Below, piece after piece: positions 24,475 through 32,576 of a stretch of DNA of 38,648 nucleotides. The translations under genes and the position numbers were made by a program. Source of the DNA: Phascolarctobacterium sp. (lineage in GTDB: Bacteria; Bacillota; Negativicutes; Acidaminococcales; Acidaminococcaceae). The stretch lies in NCBI GenBank assembly GCA_017457085.1, contig JAFTID010000086.1, forward strand, positions 1 through 38,648. The letters run 5' to 3'. Below the pieces are notes generated by a model. That model was not told the DNA's origin, searched no databases, and was given only the letters and a program-made list of their open reading frames with translations. Each line of letters opens with the position of its first letter. Positions within the stretch are counted from its first letter, which is position 1.

Positions 24475-25356
24475 ATGGCACAAATTACTGCTGGTTTAGT
24501 TAAAGAACTGCGTGAACGTACTGGCGCAGGTATGATGGACTGCAAAAAAGCTTTGGCTGCTTGCGATGGCGATATGGACAAAGCTATTGACTTCCTGCGT
24601 GAAAAAGGCTTGGCTGCTGCTGCAAAGAAAGCTGGCCGTATCGCTGCAGAAGGTCTCGTTGTATCCTATGTTTCCGAAGATGCTAAAGTTGGCGTTATCG
24701 TAGAAGTTAACTGCGAAACTGACTTCGTTGCTAAAACCGAAAACTTCCAAGAATTGGTAGCTGGTATTGCTGCTCACGTTGCAAAATCCAATCCTGCTGA
24801 CATGGAAGCTTTGAATGCTTCTGAAATCGAAGAAGGCAAAACCGTTGCTGCTTTGATTACCGAAAGCATCGCTAAAATCGGCGAAAACATCTCCCTCCGT
24901 CGCTTCGCTCGTTACGAAGTAGCTGAAGGTTTGGTAGCTGCTTACATTCATGGTGGCGGCAAAATTGGCGTTTTGGTTTCCATGAACGGTGGCACCGCAG
25001 AACTGGGCAAAGACGTTGCTATGCACGTTGCTGCTGCTAACCCTGGTTACCTGACTCGTGAACAAGTTCCGACTGCTGAACTGGAACACGAAAAAGCTGT
25101 TTTGACCGAACAAGCTCGTAACGAAGGCAAACCGGAAAAAATCATTGAAAAAATGGTTATGGGTCGCATCCAAAAATACTACAAAGAAGTATGCTTGATT
25201 GACCAAGAATTCGTAAAAGATCCGGACGTTACCGTTGGCAAATTGGTAGCTGCTGCAAACGCTTCTGTAAACGAATTCACCCGTTTCCAATTGGGCGAAG
25301 GCATCGAAAAGAAACAGGAAGACTTCGCTGCTGAAGTAATGGCTCAAATTAAATAA
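24475..25356 (+). CDS. tsf: Elongation factor Ts
   Basis: The nucleotide exchange factor for EF-Tu. The 293-residue protein has the N-terminal UBA-like domain ([19 protein letters not shown]) and the core with [14 protein letters not shown] and the [18 protein letters not shown] segment. Length is as expected for bacterial EF-Ts. AGGAGG precedes the ATG, and codon use is like rpsB. A terminator follows. Confidence 0.99.
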   Translation: MAQITAGLVKELRERTGAGMMDCKKALAACDGDMDKAIDFLREKGLAAAAKKAGRIAAEGLVVSYVSEDAKVGVIVEVNCETDFVAKTENFQELVAGIAAHVAKSNPADMEALNASEIEEGKTVAALITESIAKIGENISLRRFARYEVAEGLVAAYIHGGGKIGVLVSMNGGTAELGKDVAMHVAAANPGYLTREQVPTAELEHEKAVLTEQARNEGKPEKIIEKMVMGRIQKYYKEVCLIDQEFVKDPDVTVGKLVAAANASVNEFTRFQLGEGIEKKQEDFAAEVMAQIK

Positions 25357-25375
25357 TTTAGCTTTACGCTTTAGA

Positions 25376-25410
25376 AAAATCCTGCAAGTAACATTGCAGG
25401 ATTTTTTTAT
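25376..25410 (+). terminator. Rho-independent terminator after tsf
   Basis: AATCCTGCAA and TTGCAGGATT (about 25379-25387 with 25394-25403) form a stem around GTAACA, then T7. Confidence 0.92.
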
Positions 25411-25431
25411 TTTATCTAGAATATATTAGAT

Positions 25432-25605
25432 TGGAAAACACTTGATGGGTGCGCTAGCTGCGGTTAGTGCTTAAAAGGGAATGCCGGTGTGAATCCGGAG
25501 CAGTTTCCCGCTACTGTAAGTGGAGCCTACGCAATTATGTCACTGGTGCAAACTGGGAAGGCGCGTTAGGCGATGAAGCTAAGCCAGGAGACCTGCCTGT
25601 CACTA
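25432..25605 (+). ncRNA. Cobalamin riboswitch aptamer
   Basis: The sequence has the conserved cobalamin (B12-box) elements: AAAAGGGAATGCCGGTGTGAATCCGGAGC (receptor core), CCCGCTACTGTAA, and further down GAAGCTAAGCCAGGAGACCTGCC (the B12 box). It senses adenosylcobalamin and would reduce expression of the cob operon when the cofactor is plentiful. It lies between the tsf terminator and cobU. Confidence 0.93.
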
Positions 25606-25650
25606 AACCGTAAAGCCTGCGGGAGAGACAGGTTGGTTTTTTATTTTGAT
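25596..25650 (+). terminator. First expression-platform hairpin after the riboswitch
   Basis: CCTGTC (25596-25601) pairs with GACAGG (25627-25632), followed by TTGGTTTTTTATTTT. Its left arm belongs to the aptamer end, so the hairpin is linked to ligand binding. Confidence 0.6.
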
Positions 25651-25656
25651 ATTATT

Positions 25657-25687
25657 CCTCCCGCTAGTAGTGGGAGGTTTTTCTTTT
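25657..25687 (+). terminator. Second hairpin terminator ahead of cobU
   Basis: CCTCCC (25657-25662) pairs with GGGAGG (25672-25677), extended by C-G and G-T pairs around TAGTA, followed by TTTTTCTTTT. It can be blocked by GCGGGAG (25619-25625) pairing with CTCCCGC (25658-25664). Confidence 0.75.
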
Positions 25688-25704
25688 AGAAGGGAGGTTT
25701 AAAA

Positions 25705-26283
25705 ATGAGTAACAATTTAGTTTTAGTTACAGGTGGTGCCCGTAGTGGCAAGAGTAACTTTGCTGAAAAATATGTATTGCACTTCTCTCCCAAGTGCGAT
25801 TACATTGCTACTGCAGAAATTTTAGACGAAGAGATGGCGGAGCGTGTGCGTTTGCACAGAGCGCGTCGTAATGACGGGCGGTGGGTGAACCACGAAGCAC
25901 CTTACCACGCAGAAGAAGAGTTTGCCAATTTAGGTGCAGATACTGGTGCGGTGCTGTTCGATTGCATGACACTTTATATGACGAACCAAATGTACGGCAA
26001 GACTGCCATTGAAGGAACCTTTGAAGAAAGGGTTAGCTATGTTTTGGGTGAAGTGGACAAGGTCTTAGGGGCAGCACGTGCTTGCGGTAAGCTTGTTGTG
26101 TTTGTGAGCAACGAAGTTGGTAGTGGTATTGTTCCTGACAATGTAATGGCTCGTGAATATCGTGACCTTGCTGGTTGGGTAAACCAAAAGGTTGCTGATG
26201 CCTGCGATAAAGTTTTTTACTGCGTGGCAGGACAGGCAATTGATTTGAAAAAATATGCTTTTAAATTTGAGGATGAAAAATAA
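25705..26283 (+). CDS. cobU: Adenosylcobinamide kinase / adenosylcobinamide-phosphate guanylyltransferase
   Basis: CobU phosphorylates adenosylcobinamide and attaches GMP, starting nucleotide-loop assembly of cobalamin. The 192-residue protein opens with LVTGGARSGKSNFAE, the P-loop, and has CDYIATAE, HRARRNDGRW (His region that takes part in guanylylation) and LFDCMTLYMTNQ. AGGGAGG precedes the ATG. It lies two bases from cobT, under riboswitch control. Confidence 0.96.
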   Translation: MSNNLVLVTGGARSGKSNFAEKYVLHFSPKCDYIATAEILDEEMAERVRLHRARRNDGRWVNHEAPYHAEEEFANLGADTGAVLFDCMTLYMTNQMYGKTAIEGTFEERVSYVLGEVDKVLGAARACGKLVVFVSNEVGSGIVPDNVMAREYRDLAGWVNQKVADACDKVFYCVAGQAIDLKKYAFKFEDEK

Positions 26284-26284
26284 T

Positions 26285-27295
26285 ATGGAAAAAATAATTA
26301 TACCGCCTCTTGATTTGGCAAGGGCGGAAGAAATTAGAGCAGGCTGGGCAAAAATGGACAAGCCTGCTGGAAGCTTGGGCAGGCTAGAAGAAATGGTAGT
26401 GGATTACGCTGCCATGACAGGCAAGCCTTTGCCAGAAAAGATTAAAACTGCGATGGTGTTAGTGTGTGGTGACCATGCTATTGCTAAATATGGAATTAGT
26501 GCTTATCCCCAAGAGGTTACCCTACAAATGATTAATGGTTACATGCGTGGCACTGCAGGTGCAAATGTAATGGCTCGCCATGCTGGAGCAGATGTGTTTG
26601 TTGTGGACGTAGGTACTAATTTTGATTTAAGTCATTTGGAAAAGGTTCGTCAATGCAAAGTGGCTTGGGGTACGGAAGATTTTACCCAAGGTCCTGCGAT
26701 GACTCAGGAACAAGCGGAGCAAGCCATTCGTGTTGGGATGGAAGTTGCCAACGATTGCATTGATAAAGGCTATAACCTTTTAGAAACAGCGGAGATGGGG
26801 ATTGGTAATACTACTTCTACTTCGGCAATAGTGTCTGGCTTTTTAGGTATTGACCCTGAACTGACGGTGGGGCGTGGTAGCGGAATCAATGACGAACGTA
26901 TGAAAATTAAACGCCAAGTTGTAATTGATGGCTTGACAAAAAATAAACCTAAGTTGGGTGATGCCATGGATGTTTTGTGCAAGGTGGGTGGTTACGACCA
27001 TGCAAGTCTTGCGGGTGTAATTATTGGTGGCGCTATGCGCCGCGTTCCCACTATGGTAGATGGTGTGAATGCTACGGCCGCGGCACTTCTTGCTTACGGC
27101 TTGTGCCCTGAATGTGCGAAATATATGCTGGTATCCCATTTGAGCAGCGACATCTCTCACAAAAAAATGCTGGAAGTTTTGCAACTGAAACCTATTGTTG
27201 ATGCAGGTATGCGTTTGGGTGAAGGTACTGGTGCTAATCTTGCAGTGGTAGTTTTACAAAGCGCTATTGACGTTTACAATAAACTTAGCAGGTGA
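26285..27295 (+). CDS. cobT: Nicotinate-nucleotide-dimethylbenzimidazole phosphoribosyltransferase
   Basis: CobT forms alpha-ribazole phosphate from nicotinate mononucleotide and the lower-ligand base. The 336-residue protein has KPAGSLGRLE (26-35), CGDHAIAKYGISAYPQEVT (61-79), EMGIGNTTS (170-178, Glu170) and LGEGTGAN (311-318, Glu313), so both acidic catalytic positions are present. A longer frame starts at 26255 inside cobU; the ATG at 26285, one base after its stop, fits the family. The lower ligand could be benzimidazole or a phenolic base. Confidence 0.96.
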   Translation: MEKIIIPPLDLARAEEIRAGWAKMDKPAGSLGRLEEMVVDYAAMTGKPLPEKIKTAMVLVCGDHAIAKYGISAYPQEVTLQMINGYMRGTAGANVMARHAGADVFVVDVGTNFDLSHLEKVRQCKVAWGTEDFTQGPAMTQEQAEQAIRVGMEVANDCIDKGYNLLETAEMGIGNTTSTSAIVSGFLGIDPELTVGRGSGINDERMKIKRQVVIDGLTKNKPKLGDAMDVLCKVGGYDHASLAGVIIGGAMRRVPTMVDGVNATAAALLAYGLCPECAKYMLVSHLSSDISHKKMLEVLQLKPIVDAGMRLGEGTGANLAVVVLQSAIDVYNKLSR

Positions 27296-27299
27296 AATA

Positions 27300-28037
27300 A
27301 TGCGTGATTTTATAACATGCTTGGAATTTTTAACTAGAATAAGGTTTTCTAATCGAACTGATTGGCGTGACGATGACTTTGCCAAAAGCGTGCCATACTT
27401 TCCTTTGGTGGGACTGGTAATGGGCGTGTTTATGGGCGCGGTCAATTACGGCTTGCTTTATGCTAACACACCTCTCTTTATGAGGGCAGTGCTTTTAATC
27501 TTGGCAGAGCTGCTCATAATTGGGGCGCTGATGTACGACGGCTTCATGGATACTTCTGATGGTGTGTTTAGTGCCCGCAGTCGTGAACGGATGCTGGAAA
27601 TTATGAAGGATAGTCACGTTGGCAGTAATGCAGTAATTGCTTTGGTGTGCTTGGTGCTTTTGAAAATTTCCGCTTACGTTTCTATTGACGGTATGAAGCT
27701 GTGCTACGCATTGGTAGCAATGTACGTTGCAACACGCACATTTATGGTAAACTACATCGTGAATTTTAAATACGCTCGTGAAACTGGCATTGGTCATATG
27801 TTTACCCAGTATTCCAAGCAAAGCTACGTTTTTATCGCCTTTGTAATTTGCTTGGCGTTGATTTACGCTTGCGGTTTGCCGTATCTGTACACTGCCTTTG
27901 TAGCCTTCTTCATCAGTTTGGGCATCGCTCATTTCTTGAGTGGACAGCTTGGCGGTTTGACAGGCGATACTTACGGCTTCTTAACTGAATGCGGACACGT
28001 TATTTATATGCTGGCAGCAGTTTATTTGTTGCGTTAA
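27300..28037 (+). CDS. cobS: Adenosylcobinamide-GDP ribazoletransferase
   Basis: CobS joins adenosylcobinamide-GDP and alpha-ribazole at the membrane. The 245-residue protein has several hydrophobic segments and the CDP-alcohol-like motif GALMYDGFMDTSDGVFSARSRERMLEIMKDS (about residues 80-110), the active site of the family, plus GGLTGDTYGFLTE near the end. The ATG at 27300 follows AGGTGA; the frame opens earlier at 27267. Confidence 0.94.
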   Translation: MRDFITCLEFLTRIRFSNRTDWRDDDFAKSVPYFPLVGLVMGVFMGAVNYGLLYANTPLFMRAVLLILAELLIIGALMYDGFMDTSDGVFSARSRERMLEIMKDSHVGSNAVIALVCLVLLKISAYVSIDGMKLCYALVAMYVATRTFMVNYIVNFKYARETGIGHMFTQYSKQSYVFIAFVICLALIYACGLPYLYTAFVAFFISLGIAHFLSGQLGGLTGDTYGFLTECGHVIYMLAAVYLLR

Positions 28038-28090
28038 GAGGTACGTAGCTAATAAAAAGCAATAGTCTTTAATGAAAGTTGGAATTATAA

Positions 28091-28876
28091 ATGAATATAA
28101 ACGAAATTGTGGAGCAGATTACTCCCATTGATAAAGAGTGCGTTGCCATTGCGCAAAAACGCTTTGATGATTTGATAAAGCCAGTAGGCTCCTTGGCAAA
28201 GCTGGAAGAAATGACCTCCCGTTACGCAGGCATCATTGGCAAAACCGATAAGAACCATATTGACTATCCCAAACGTAAAATGTTAATATGGGGGAGTATT
28301 GAAAATACAAACGAAGCTGAGAAAATAATGACAGGCTCTTGGCCTATCAACGTGCTTGCGGCACAGACTGGTGCGGAAGCTATTCCCTTGCTTGCAATGG
28401 CAGAGGACGAAGCTGAAGCCATGGTTGAAGGTGCCATGCTGGTAAATGAGTACGTTAAAAAAGAAGAACTTGGTCTTTTAGGCTATGGTGCTTTATGTGA
28501 TGATAAGCTCGTTATCGCCGCTATGGCTGGTGGAATTTTGCAGGCTGTTGCCTTGAAGGTGTCTGTAATGTTAGATGGCGTTGCTACCTGTAAGGCTGCT
28601 GCCAAAGCTGTAGAGCTTGCACCCTGCGTAAAAGATTACTGCTTTGCAGGGCATGTTTCTGACGAAGAGGGAGCAGAAGAAGCTTTAAATGCTTTAGGTC
28701 TTTCTGCACCGTTACGTCTGAACATTACTGGTTGTGCAGGAGAAGGTGCTGCTGTTGCCTTTACTTTGTTCAACGCAGGCATCAAGGCGTACAAGGAAAT
28801 GGAAACCTTTGCTGAAGCAGGCGTGCACGTTGAAGTTAAGGAATTTTCTCTAGCTGAACAAAATAAAAGGAAGTAG
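28091..28876 (+). CDS. CobT-like paralogue, short and lacking key active-site motifs
   Basis: A 261-residue protein recognisably related to CobT through KPVGSLAKLEEM (30-41) and CAGEGAAVAF (215-224, Glu218 at the catalytic position). It is about 75 residues shorter. The DHAI...YPQEVT base-binding block is replaced by LIWGSIENTNEAEKI, and the EMGIGNTTS block by LLGYGALCDDKL. It sits in the cob operon between cobS and a cobC-like gene. Sporomusa ovata ArsA/ArsB shows that two CobT homologues can act as a heterodimer on phenolic bases. Whether this is such a partner, a regulator or a decaying copy cannot be told from sequence. Confidence 0.75.
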   Translation: MNINEIVEQITPIDKECVAIAQKRFDDLIKPVGSLAKLEEMTSRYAGIIGKTDKNHIDYPKRKMLIWGSIENTNEAEKIMTGSWPINVLAAQTGAEAIPLLAMAEDEAEAMVEGAMLVNEYVKKEELGLLGYGALCDDKLVIAAMAGGILQAVALKVSVMLDGVATCKAAAKAVELAPCVKDYCFAGHVSDEEGAEEALNALGLSAPLRLNITGCAGEGAAVAFTLFNAGIKAYKEMETFAEAGVHVEVKEFSLAEQNKRK

Positions 28877-28885
28877 GGAAAATAA

Positions 28886-29521
28886 ATGGCAAGAATTTAT
28901 CTGATTCGTCACGGCGAAACTGATGGAAATAAATTTAAAAGCATTCAAGGCTGTATTGACTTACCCTTGAACGCAAAGGGCATTGAGCAAGCTGAAAAGA
29001 TGGCCAATTATTTTAAAGACATTCAAATTGATGCCATCTATTGCAGTTCCATGCAACGTGCCTGCCGTACTGCCGAAGAATTGGCAAAAGTAAAAGGCTT
29101 GGAAATTCATCCCATGGATGAACTGCGCGAAATTACCTTTGGTGAATGGGAAGGCGTACCGTTTCCGGAACTGGAACGTCGCTGGCCCGAAGGCTTCAAA
29201 ACTTATTTTGCTAATCCTATGCAATGGACTCCGCCCGGTGGCGAAACCTTACCTCACGTTCAACAACGTACCTTTGGTGCCATCAAAGCTGTTCTTGAAA
29301 AGGAAGGTCACGATAAAAATATTGCCTTTGTTTGTCATGGTGGTGTTATCCGCGTACTGCTCTGCACTTTGCTGGGCTTGGACCTTGATTACATTTGGCG
29401 TTTAAGTGTTGCTAATGTATCAGTAAGTAGCTTTAACGAATGGAACGGCAAGTTCATTTCTGATACTATTAACGATTATCACTTCTTAAACGAGAAGAAA
29501 GAATTTTCTCCTGTACTTTAA
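28886..29521 (+). CDS. cobC: Histidine phosphatase, probable alpha-ribazole phosphatase
   Basis: A 211-residue phosphoglycerate-mutase-fold phosphatase: YLIRHGETDGNKF carries the phosphohistidine motif, with DLPLNAKG, CSSMQRACRTAE and FVCHGGVIRVLL, which supplies the second histidine. In the cob operon, nine bases after the CobT-like gene, it most likely removes the phosphate from alpha-ribazole phosphate or from cobalamin phosphate. The fold is shared with many unrelated phosphatases, so the name rests on context. Confidence 0.8.
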   Translation: MARIYLIRHGETDGNKFKSIQGCIDLPLNAKGIEQAEKMANYFKDIQIDAIYCSSMQRACRTAEELAKVKGLEIHPMDELREITFGEWEGVPFPELERRWPEGFKTYFANPMQWTPPGGETLPHVQQRTFGAIKAVLEKEGHDKNIAFVCHGGVIRVLLCTLLGLDLDYIWRLSVANVSVSSFNEWNGKFISDTINDYHFLNEKKEFSPVL

Positions 29522-29523
29522 AA

Positions 29524-29541
29524 TAGAAAAGTAATTTTCTA
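29524..29541 (+). terminator. Weak AT-rich hairpin after the cobC-like gene
   Basis: TAGAAAA and TTTTCTA pair around GTAA, with a poor T-run (ACTTTTATT). It may end the cob transcript. Confidence 0.35.
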
Positions 29542-29548
29542 ACTTTTA

Positions 29549-29577
29549 TTGACTTTTGTAATGGGGTTATATATACT
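29549..29577 (+). promoter_or_regulatory. Promoter of the zinc-ribbon gene
   Basis: TTGACT (29549-29554), 17-base spacer, TATACT (29572-29577). It leaves a leader of about 125 bases before the gene. Confidence 0.75.
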
Positions 29578-29676
29578 TGTAGTAGTGTATCTCAGTTGGT
29601 CCGTTTAGGGTTCCGTCTTCTTCTGTATCATAGTACATAGGAGCGATGTAACATCTTTAAGTTCCTCTTTGGGGTA

Positions 29677-29700
29677 TCCTATAGCTATGATTAGGAGTGA
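29677..29700 (+). promoter_or_regulatory. Hairpin that could mask the ribosome binding site
   Basis: TCCTA (29677-29681) can pair with TAGGA (29692-29696), which is part of the SD AGGAGTGA of the following gene. This is only a 5-bp stem with a 10-base loop. Confidence 0.3.
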
Positions 29701-29707
29701 TCAAACA

Positions 29708-29995
29708 ATGAAAGAAGACAAAATTTTAACTTGCTGCGAATGCGGCGCTGAATTCGTATTCACTGCTTCTGAACAAGAATTCTACGAAGAAAAAGGTTTC
29801 ACTAACGAACCGCGTCGTTGCCCGACTTGCCGTCAAGCTCGTAAACAACGTATGGGCATTGCAACCGAACGTCCGCAACGCGAAATGTTCCCCGCAACCT
29901 GCGCTGAATGTGGTCAAGAAACTATGGTACCGTTCCGTCCTTCCATGGATCGTCCGGTATATTGCCGTGAATGCTTCAACGCTCGTAAAGGCTAA
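29708..29995 (+). CDS. Small two-zinc-ribbon protein
   Basis: A 95-residue protein with four CxxC pairs: Cys9/Cys12, Cys38/Cys41, Cys65/Cys68 and Cys86/Cys89. This gives two zinc ribbons of the zf-trcl and CxxC-x17-CxxC types known from Firmicutes proteins of unknown function. Start ATG 29708 is placed by AGGAGTGA seven bases upstream; the open frame begins earlier at 29669. Codon use (CGT, GAA, AAA) is like rpsB and tsf, which suggests high expression. It is monocistronic, between its own promoter and terminator. A nucleic-acid-binding role is possible, but the function is unknown. Confidence 0.82.
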   Translation: MKEDKILTCCECGAEFVFTASEQEFYEEKGFTNEPRRCPTCRQARKQRMGIATERPQREMFPATCAECGQETMVPFRPSMDRPVYCRECFNARKG

Positions 29996-30012
29996 TCAAA
30001 TATAATAACGCT

Positions 30013-30042
30013 AAGGCGTGACCTAAAGGTCACGCCTTTTTT
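30013..30042 (+). terminator. Rho-independent terminator after the zinc-ribbon gene
   Basis: AAGGCGTGACC and GGTCACGCCTT pair (30013-30023 with 30028-30038) around TAAA, then a T-run. Confidence 0.95.
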
Positions 30043-30094
30043 GTATACTCTGTTACAAAATGCAAGGTGTCCACTATGCGTGATACATTTTAAT

Positions 30095-30123
30095 TTGACA
30101 AAGTCCTTTTATGTTGGCATAAT
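30095..30123 (+). promoter_or_regulatory. Promoter of ilvN-ilvB
   Basis: TTGACA (30095-30100), 17-base spacer, CATAAT (30118-30123) with TGG before it. A strong match. Confidence 0.8.
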
Positions 30124-30148
30124 GTAAACAATGTTATGCTATTTTGTG

Positions 30149-30178
30149 TTCGTCATTTCTCGTGACGAAAATCTTTTT
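30149..30178 (+). promoter_or_regulatory. Hairpin with T-run in the ilv leader, possible attenuator
   Basis: TTCGTCA (30149-30155) pairs with TGACGAA (30163-30169), followed by AATCTTTTT just before the SD of ilvN. An open frame of 28 codons (30131-30217) starts near the expected transcription start, crosses this hairpin and contains a few Leu, Val and Ile codons. A leader-peptide role is speculative. Confidence 0.45.
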
Positions 30179-30192
30179 GAGGAGGAAGAAAC

Positions 30193-30735
30193 GTGGAACA
30201 GATTTTATCTATTTTAGTACGTAACCAACCAGGTGTATTGATGCGCGTGTCCGGTATGTTCTCTCGCCGTGGCTTTAACATTGACAGCCTTGCCGTTGGT
30301 ATTACGCAAAACCCTGAATTTTCCAGAATGACTGTAACTATGAAGGCTGATGAGCTAACCATAGTCCAAGTGTGCAAGCAACTGGAAAAATTGGTGGAGG
30401 TAGAATCCGTGAAGGTCCTTCCGCCTAAAGCTAGTGCAAAACGTAGTATGGTTATGGTTAAAGTTCACGCTGGTGAAAAACGTTTGGAACTGCTTCGCTT
30501 GGCAGACGTTTTCCGTGCTCACGCAGTAGACGTTACCGGTGAGTCCTTAACTTTCCTTGCAACTGGTGTAGACGATAAGCTGAATGCTTTTGTAGAAGTA
30601 ATGCGCCCTTATGGAATTTTAGAAATGGTGCAAACTGGTTTGGTGGCGCTGGAACGTGGCGACACCCATATGAGTGTAGAAAAATCTCGTTACGAATGGC
30701 CTAATGCTAGCGGAACGAAGAGTGTGGGGGTGTAG
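30193..30735 (+). CDS. ilvN: Acetolactate synthase small (regulatory) subunit
   Basis: Binds branched-chain amino acids and controls the large subunit. The 180-residue protein has the ACT domain motif ILVRNQPGVLMRVSGMFSRRGFNIDSLAVG near the N-terminus. It starts at GTG 30193 with GAGGAGGA (30179-30186) upstream, and its C-terminal extension makes it a little longer than 160-residue enteric IlvH. It precedes ilvB by three bases, so the operon order is small subunit first. Confidence 0.93.
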   Translation: MEQILSILVRNQPGVLMRVSGMFSRRGFNIDSLAVGITQNPEFSRMTVTMKADELTIVQVCKQLEKLVEVESVKVLPPKASAKRSMVMVKVHAGEKRLELLRLADVFRAHAVDVTGESLTFLATGVDDKLNAFVEVMRPYGILEMVQTGLVALERGDTHMSVEKSRYEWPNASGTKSVGV

Positions 30736-30738
30736 TGT

Positions 30739-32388
30739 ATGCAGATGACTGGTGCAGAGGTAATGGTACGTTGCCTTGCTGAAGAAGGAGTTTCTACAGT
30801 TTTTGGTTATCCCGGCGGCGCTATCCTTCCTTTTTACGATGCGTTAAGAGAATCTGAAATTCAACATATCTTAGTAGCTCACGAACAAGGTGCGGCTCAC
30901 GCTGCTGATGGCTTTGCTCGTGCGTCAGGTAAAGTGGGCGTTTGTATTGCAACTTCCGGACCGGGGGCAACCAATTTGATTACGGGCCTAGCAACTGCTT
31001 TCCTTGATTCTATTCCCGTAGTTGCCATTACTGGACAGGTTCCTACTGTAATGATTGGTCGCGATGCCTTCCAAGAAGTTGACATCACTGGTATTGCCAT
31101 GCCTATTACTAAACACAACTTCCTTGTCAAAGACCCTGCTCATTTAGCGCAAACCTTACGTCTTGCTTTCCAAATGGCTAAAACTGGACGCCCTGGTCCC
31201 GTACTTGTTGACGTTCCCCGTGACGTACAAACTGCGTTGGTTGATTACCAAGAAGCAGTGCTTCCTCCTGTTGTGGAAGACGAACCTACTTCCGAAGAAA
31301 TTGCTGCTGCTATTGAAGCAATCAGCAAAGCTGAACGTCCTGTAATGCTTATTGGTGGTGGCGTTATCAGCGCTGATGCTGAATATGATGCAATGCATCT
31401 GTGTGAAAAGCTCCATATTCCTGTTGTAAGTACCTTGATGGGCTTGGGTGCTATTAGTGCGTATCGCAGTTTGTTCCTTGGTATGACTGGTCTCCATGGT
31501 CACGAACGTGCTAACAATGCTGTTAAAGAAGCAGATTTAATTTTGGCTGTAGGTACTCGTTTTAATGACCGTGTTACCGGCGAACGCAAAACTTATAATG
31601 AAAACAAGGTTATTATCCATCTTGACATAGACCCTGCAGAACTTGATAAAAATATTTTCTCCACCCTTGGTATCTCTGCTAATATGAATAAAACTTTACA
31701 GCTCATCGAAGCTGGCAGTGAACCTCACGATTTAAGTGGTTGGTGGGAACGTATTGAAAGCTGGCCCAGCATGGACGAAGACTTCGGTGATGAAGAAGCG
31801 CCTGAATTCTTTAAAGCCTTGAACCCTGTAATTAAAGATAAGGACTATATTATTACTACTGACGTTGGCCAACATCAAATGTGGGCAGCACAACATTTGC
31901 GTATCCAATTTGCCCGCCAATGGATTACTTCCGGTGGCTTGGGCACGATGGGATTTGGCTTGCCTGCGGCAATGGGCGCACAACTTGCACGTCCTAAGAG
32001 CAGGGTAATTAGCCTTAGTGGTGATGGTGGTTTTAAAATGACAGGCTCTGAACTGTTCACCATTGCTAGCTACAAGCTTCCTGTAACTGCAATCGTATTT
32101 AATAATAGTGGCTTGGGTATGATTCGTCAGCTGCAAACAGTTCAATTTGCCAAACGTTTTACCGCCTGCGAATTCCCTGGTTACGTAGACTTCGTTAAAT
32201 ATGGTGAAGCCTTCGGTGTAAAAGGGGAGCACGTTACTACACCGGAAGAACTTGCCAAAGCAGTGGAAAAGGCTATGGAATTAGACGAGCCTTATATTAT
32301 TGAAGTAACTGTTAATCCTAAGAACATGGTACTGCCGATGGTTATGCCGGGGGCGGGTATCGGAGACTACGTTAAGTTTAAAGAATAG
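30739..32388 (+). CDS. ilvB: Acetolactate synthase large (catalytic) subunit
   Basis: A thiamine-diphosphate enzyme that makes 2-acetolactate or 2-aceto-2-hydroxybutyrate for Val, Leu and Ile synthesis. The 549-residue protein has GYPGGAILPFYDAL, the catalytic Glu in VAHEQGAAHAADGFAR, and the ThDP-binding segment from GDGGFKMTG to NNSGLGMIR. AHAS large-subunit length is usual. It ends in a rho-independent terminator. Confidence 0.97.
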   Translation: MQMTGAEVMVRCLAEEGVSTVFGYPGGAILPFYDALRESEIQHILVAHEQGAAHAADGFARASGKVGVCIATSGPGATNLITGLATAFLDSIPVVAITGQVPTVMIGRDAFQEVDITGIAMPITKHNFLVKDPAHLAQTLRLAFQMAKTGRPGPVLVDVPRDVQTALVDYQEAVLPPVVEDEPTSEEIAAAIEAISKAERPVMLIGGGVISADAEYDAMHLCEKLHIPVVSTLMGLGAISAYRSLFLGMTGLHGHERANNAVKEADLILAVGTRFNDRVTGERKTYNENKVIIHLDIDPAELDKNIFSTLGISANMNKTLQLIEAGSEPHDLSGWWERIESWPSMDEDFGDEEAPEFFKALNPVIKDKDYIITTDVGQHQMWAAQHLRIQFARQWITSGGLGTMGFGLPAAMGAQLARPKSRVISLSGDGGFKMTGSELFTIASYKLPVTAIVFNNSGLGMIRQLQTVQFAKRFTACEFPGYVDFVKYGEAFGVKGEHVTTPEELAKAVEKAMELDEPYIIEVTVNPKNMVLPMVMPGAGIGDYVKFKE

Positions 32389-32437
32389 CGAAATGCACCA
32401 TAAGCACCATCTAACGCATTTCTGATAACGATAATTT

Positions 32438-32471
32438 CACCTTCTGTCAAATTTGTCAGAAGGTGTTTTTA
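32438..32471 (+). terminator. Rho-independent terminator after ilvB
   Basis: CACCTTCTG (32438-32446) pairs with CAGAAGGTG (32457-32465), followed by T5. Confidence 0.92.
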
Positions 32472-32481
32472 TTACAAATTG

Positions 32482-32510
32482 TTGACTGAAAATTTTTATA
32501 GTAGTATAAT
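32482..32510 (+). promoter_or_regulatory. Promoter of exbB-exbD-tonB
   Basis: TTGACT (32482-32487), 17-base spacer, TATAAT (32505-32510). Confidence 0.85.
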
Positions 32511-32525
32511 AGTTATGTATTTTAT

Positions 32526-32540
32526 TCGGAATTATTCTCA
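32526..32540 (+). promoter_or_regulatory. Possible Fur-type site at exbB
   Basis: TCGGAATTATTCTCA matches the 7-1-7 Fur consensus (TGATAATnATTATCA) at about 10 of 14 positions. It lies just downstream of the -10 box, where a repressor would block. Confidence 0.35.
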
Positions 32541-32576
32541 ATAAAAATAATAGTCTAAAATGAAAGAGGGATAATA

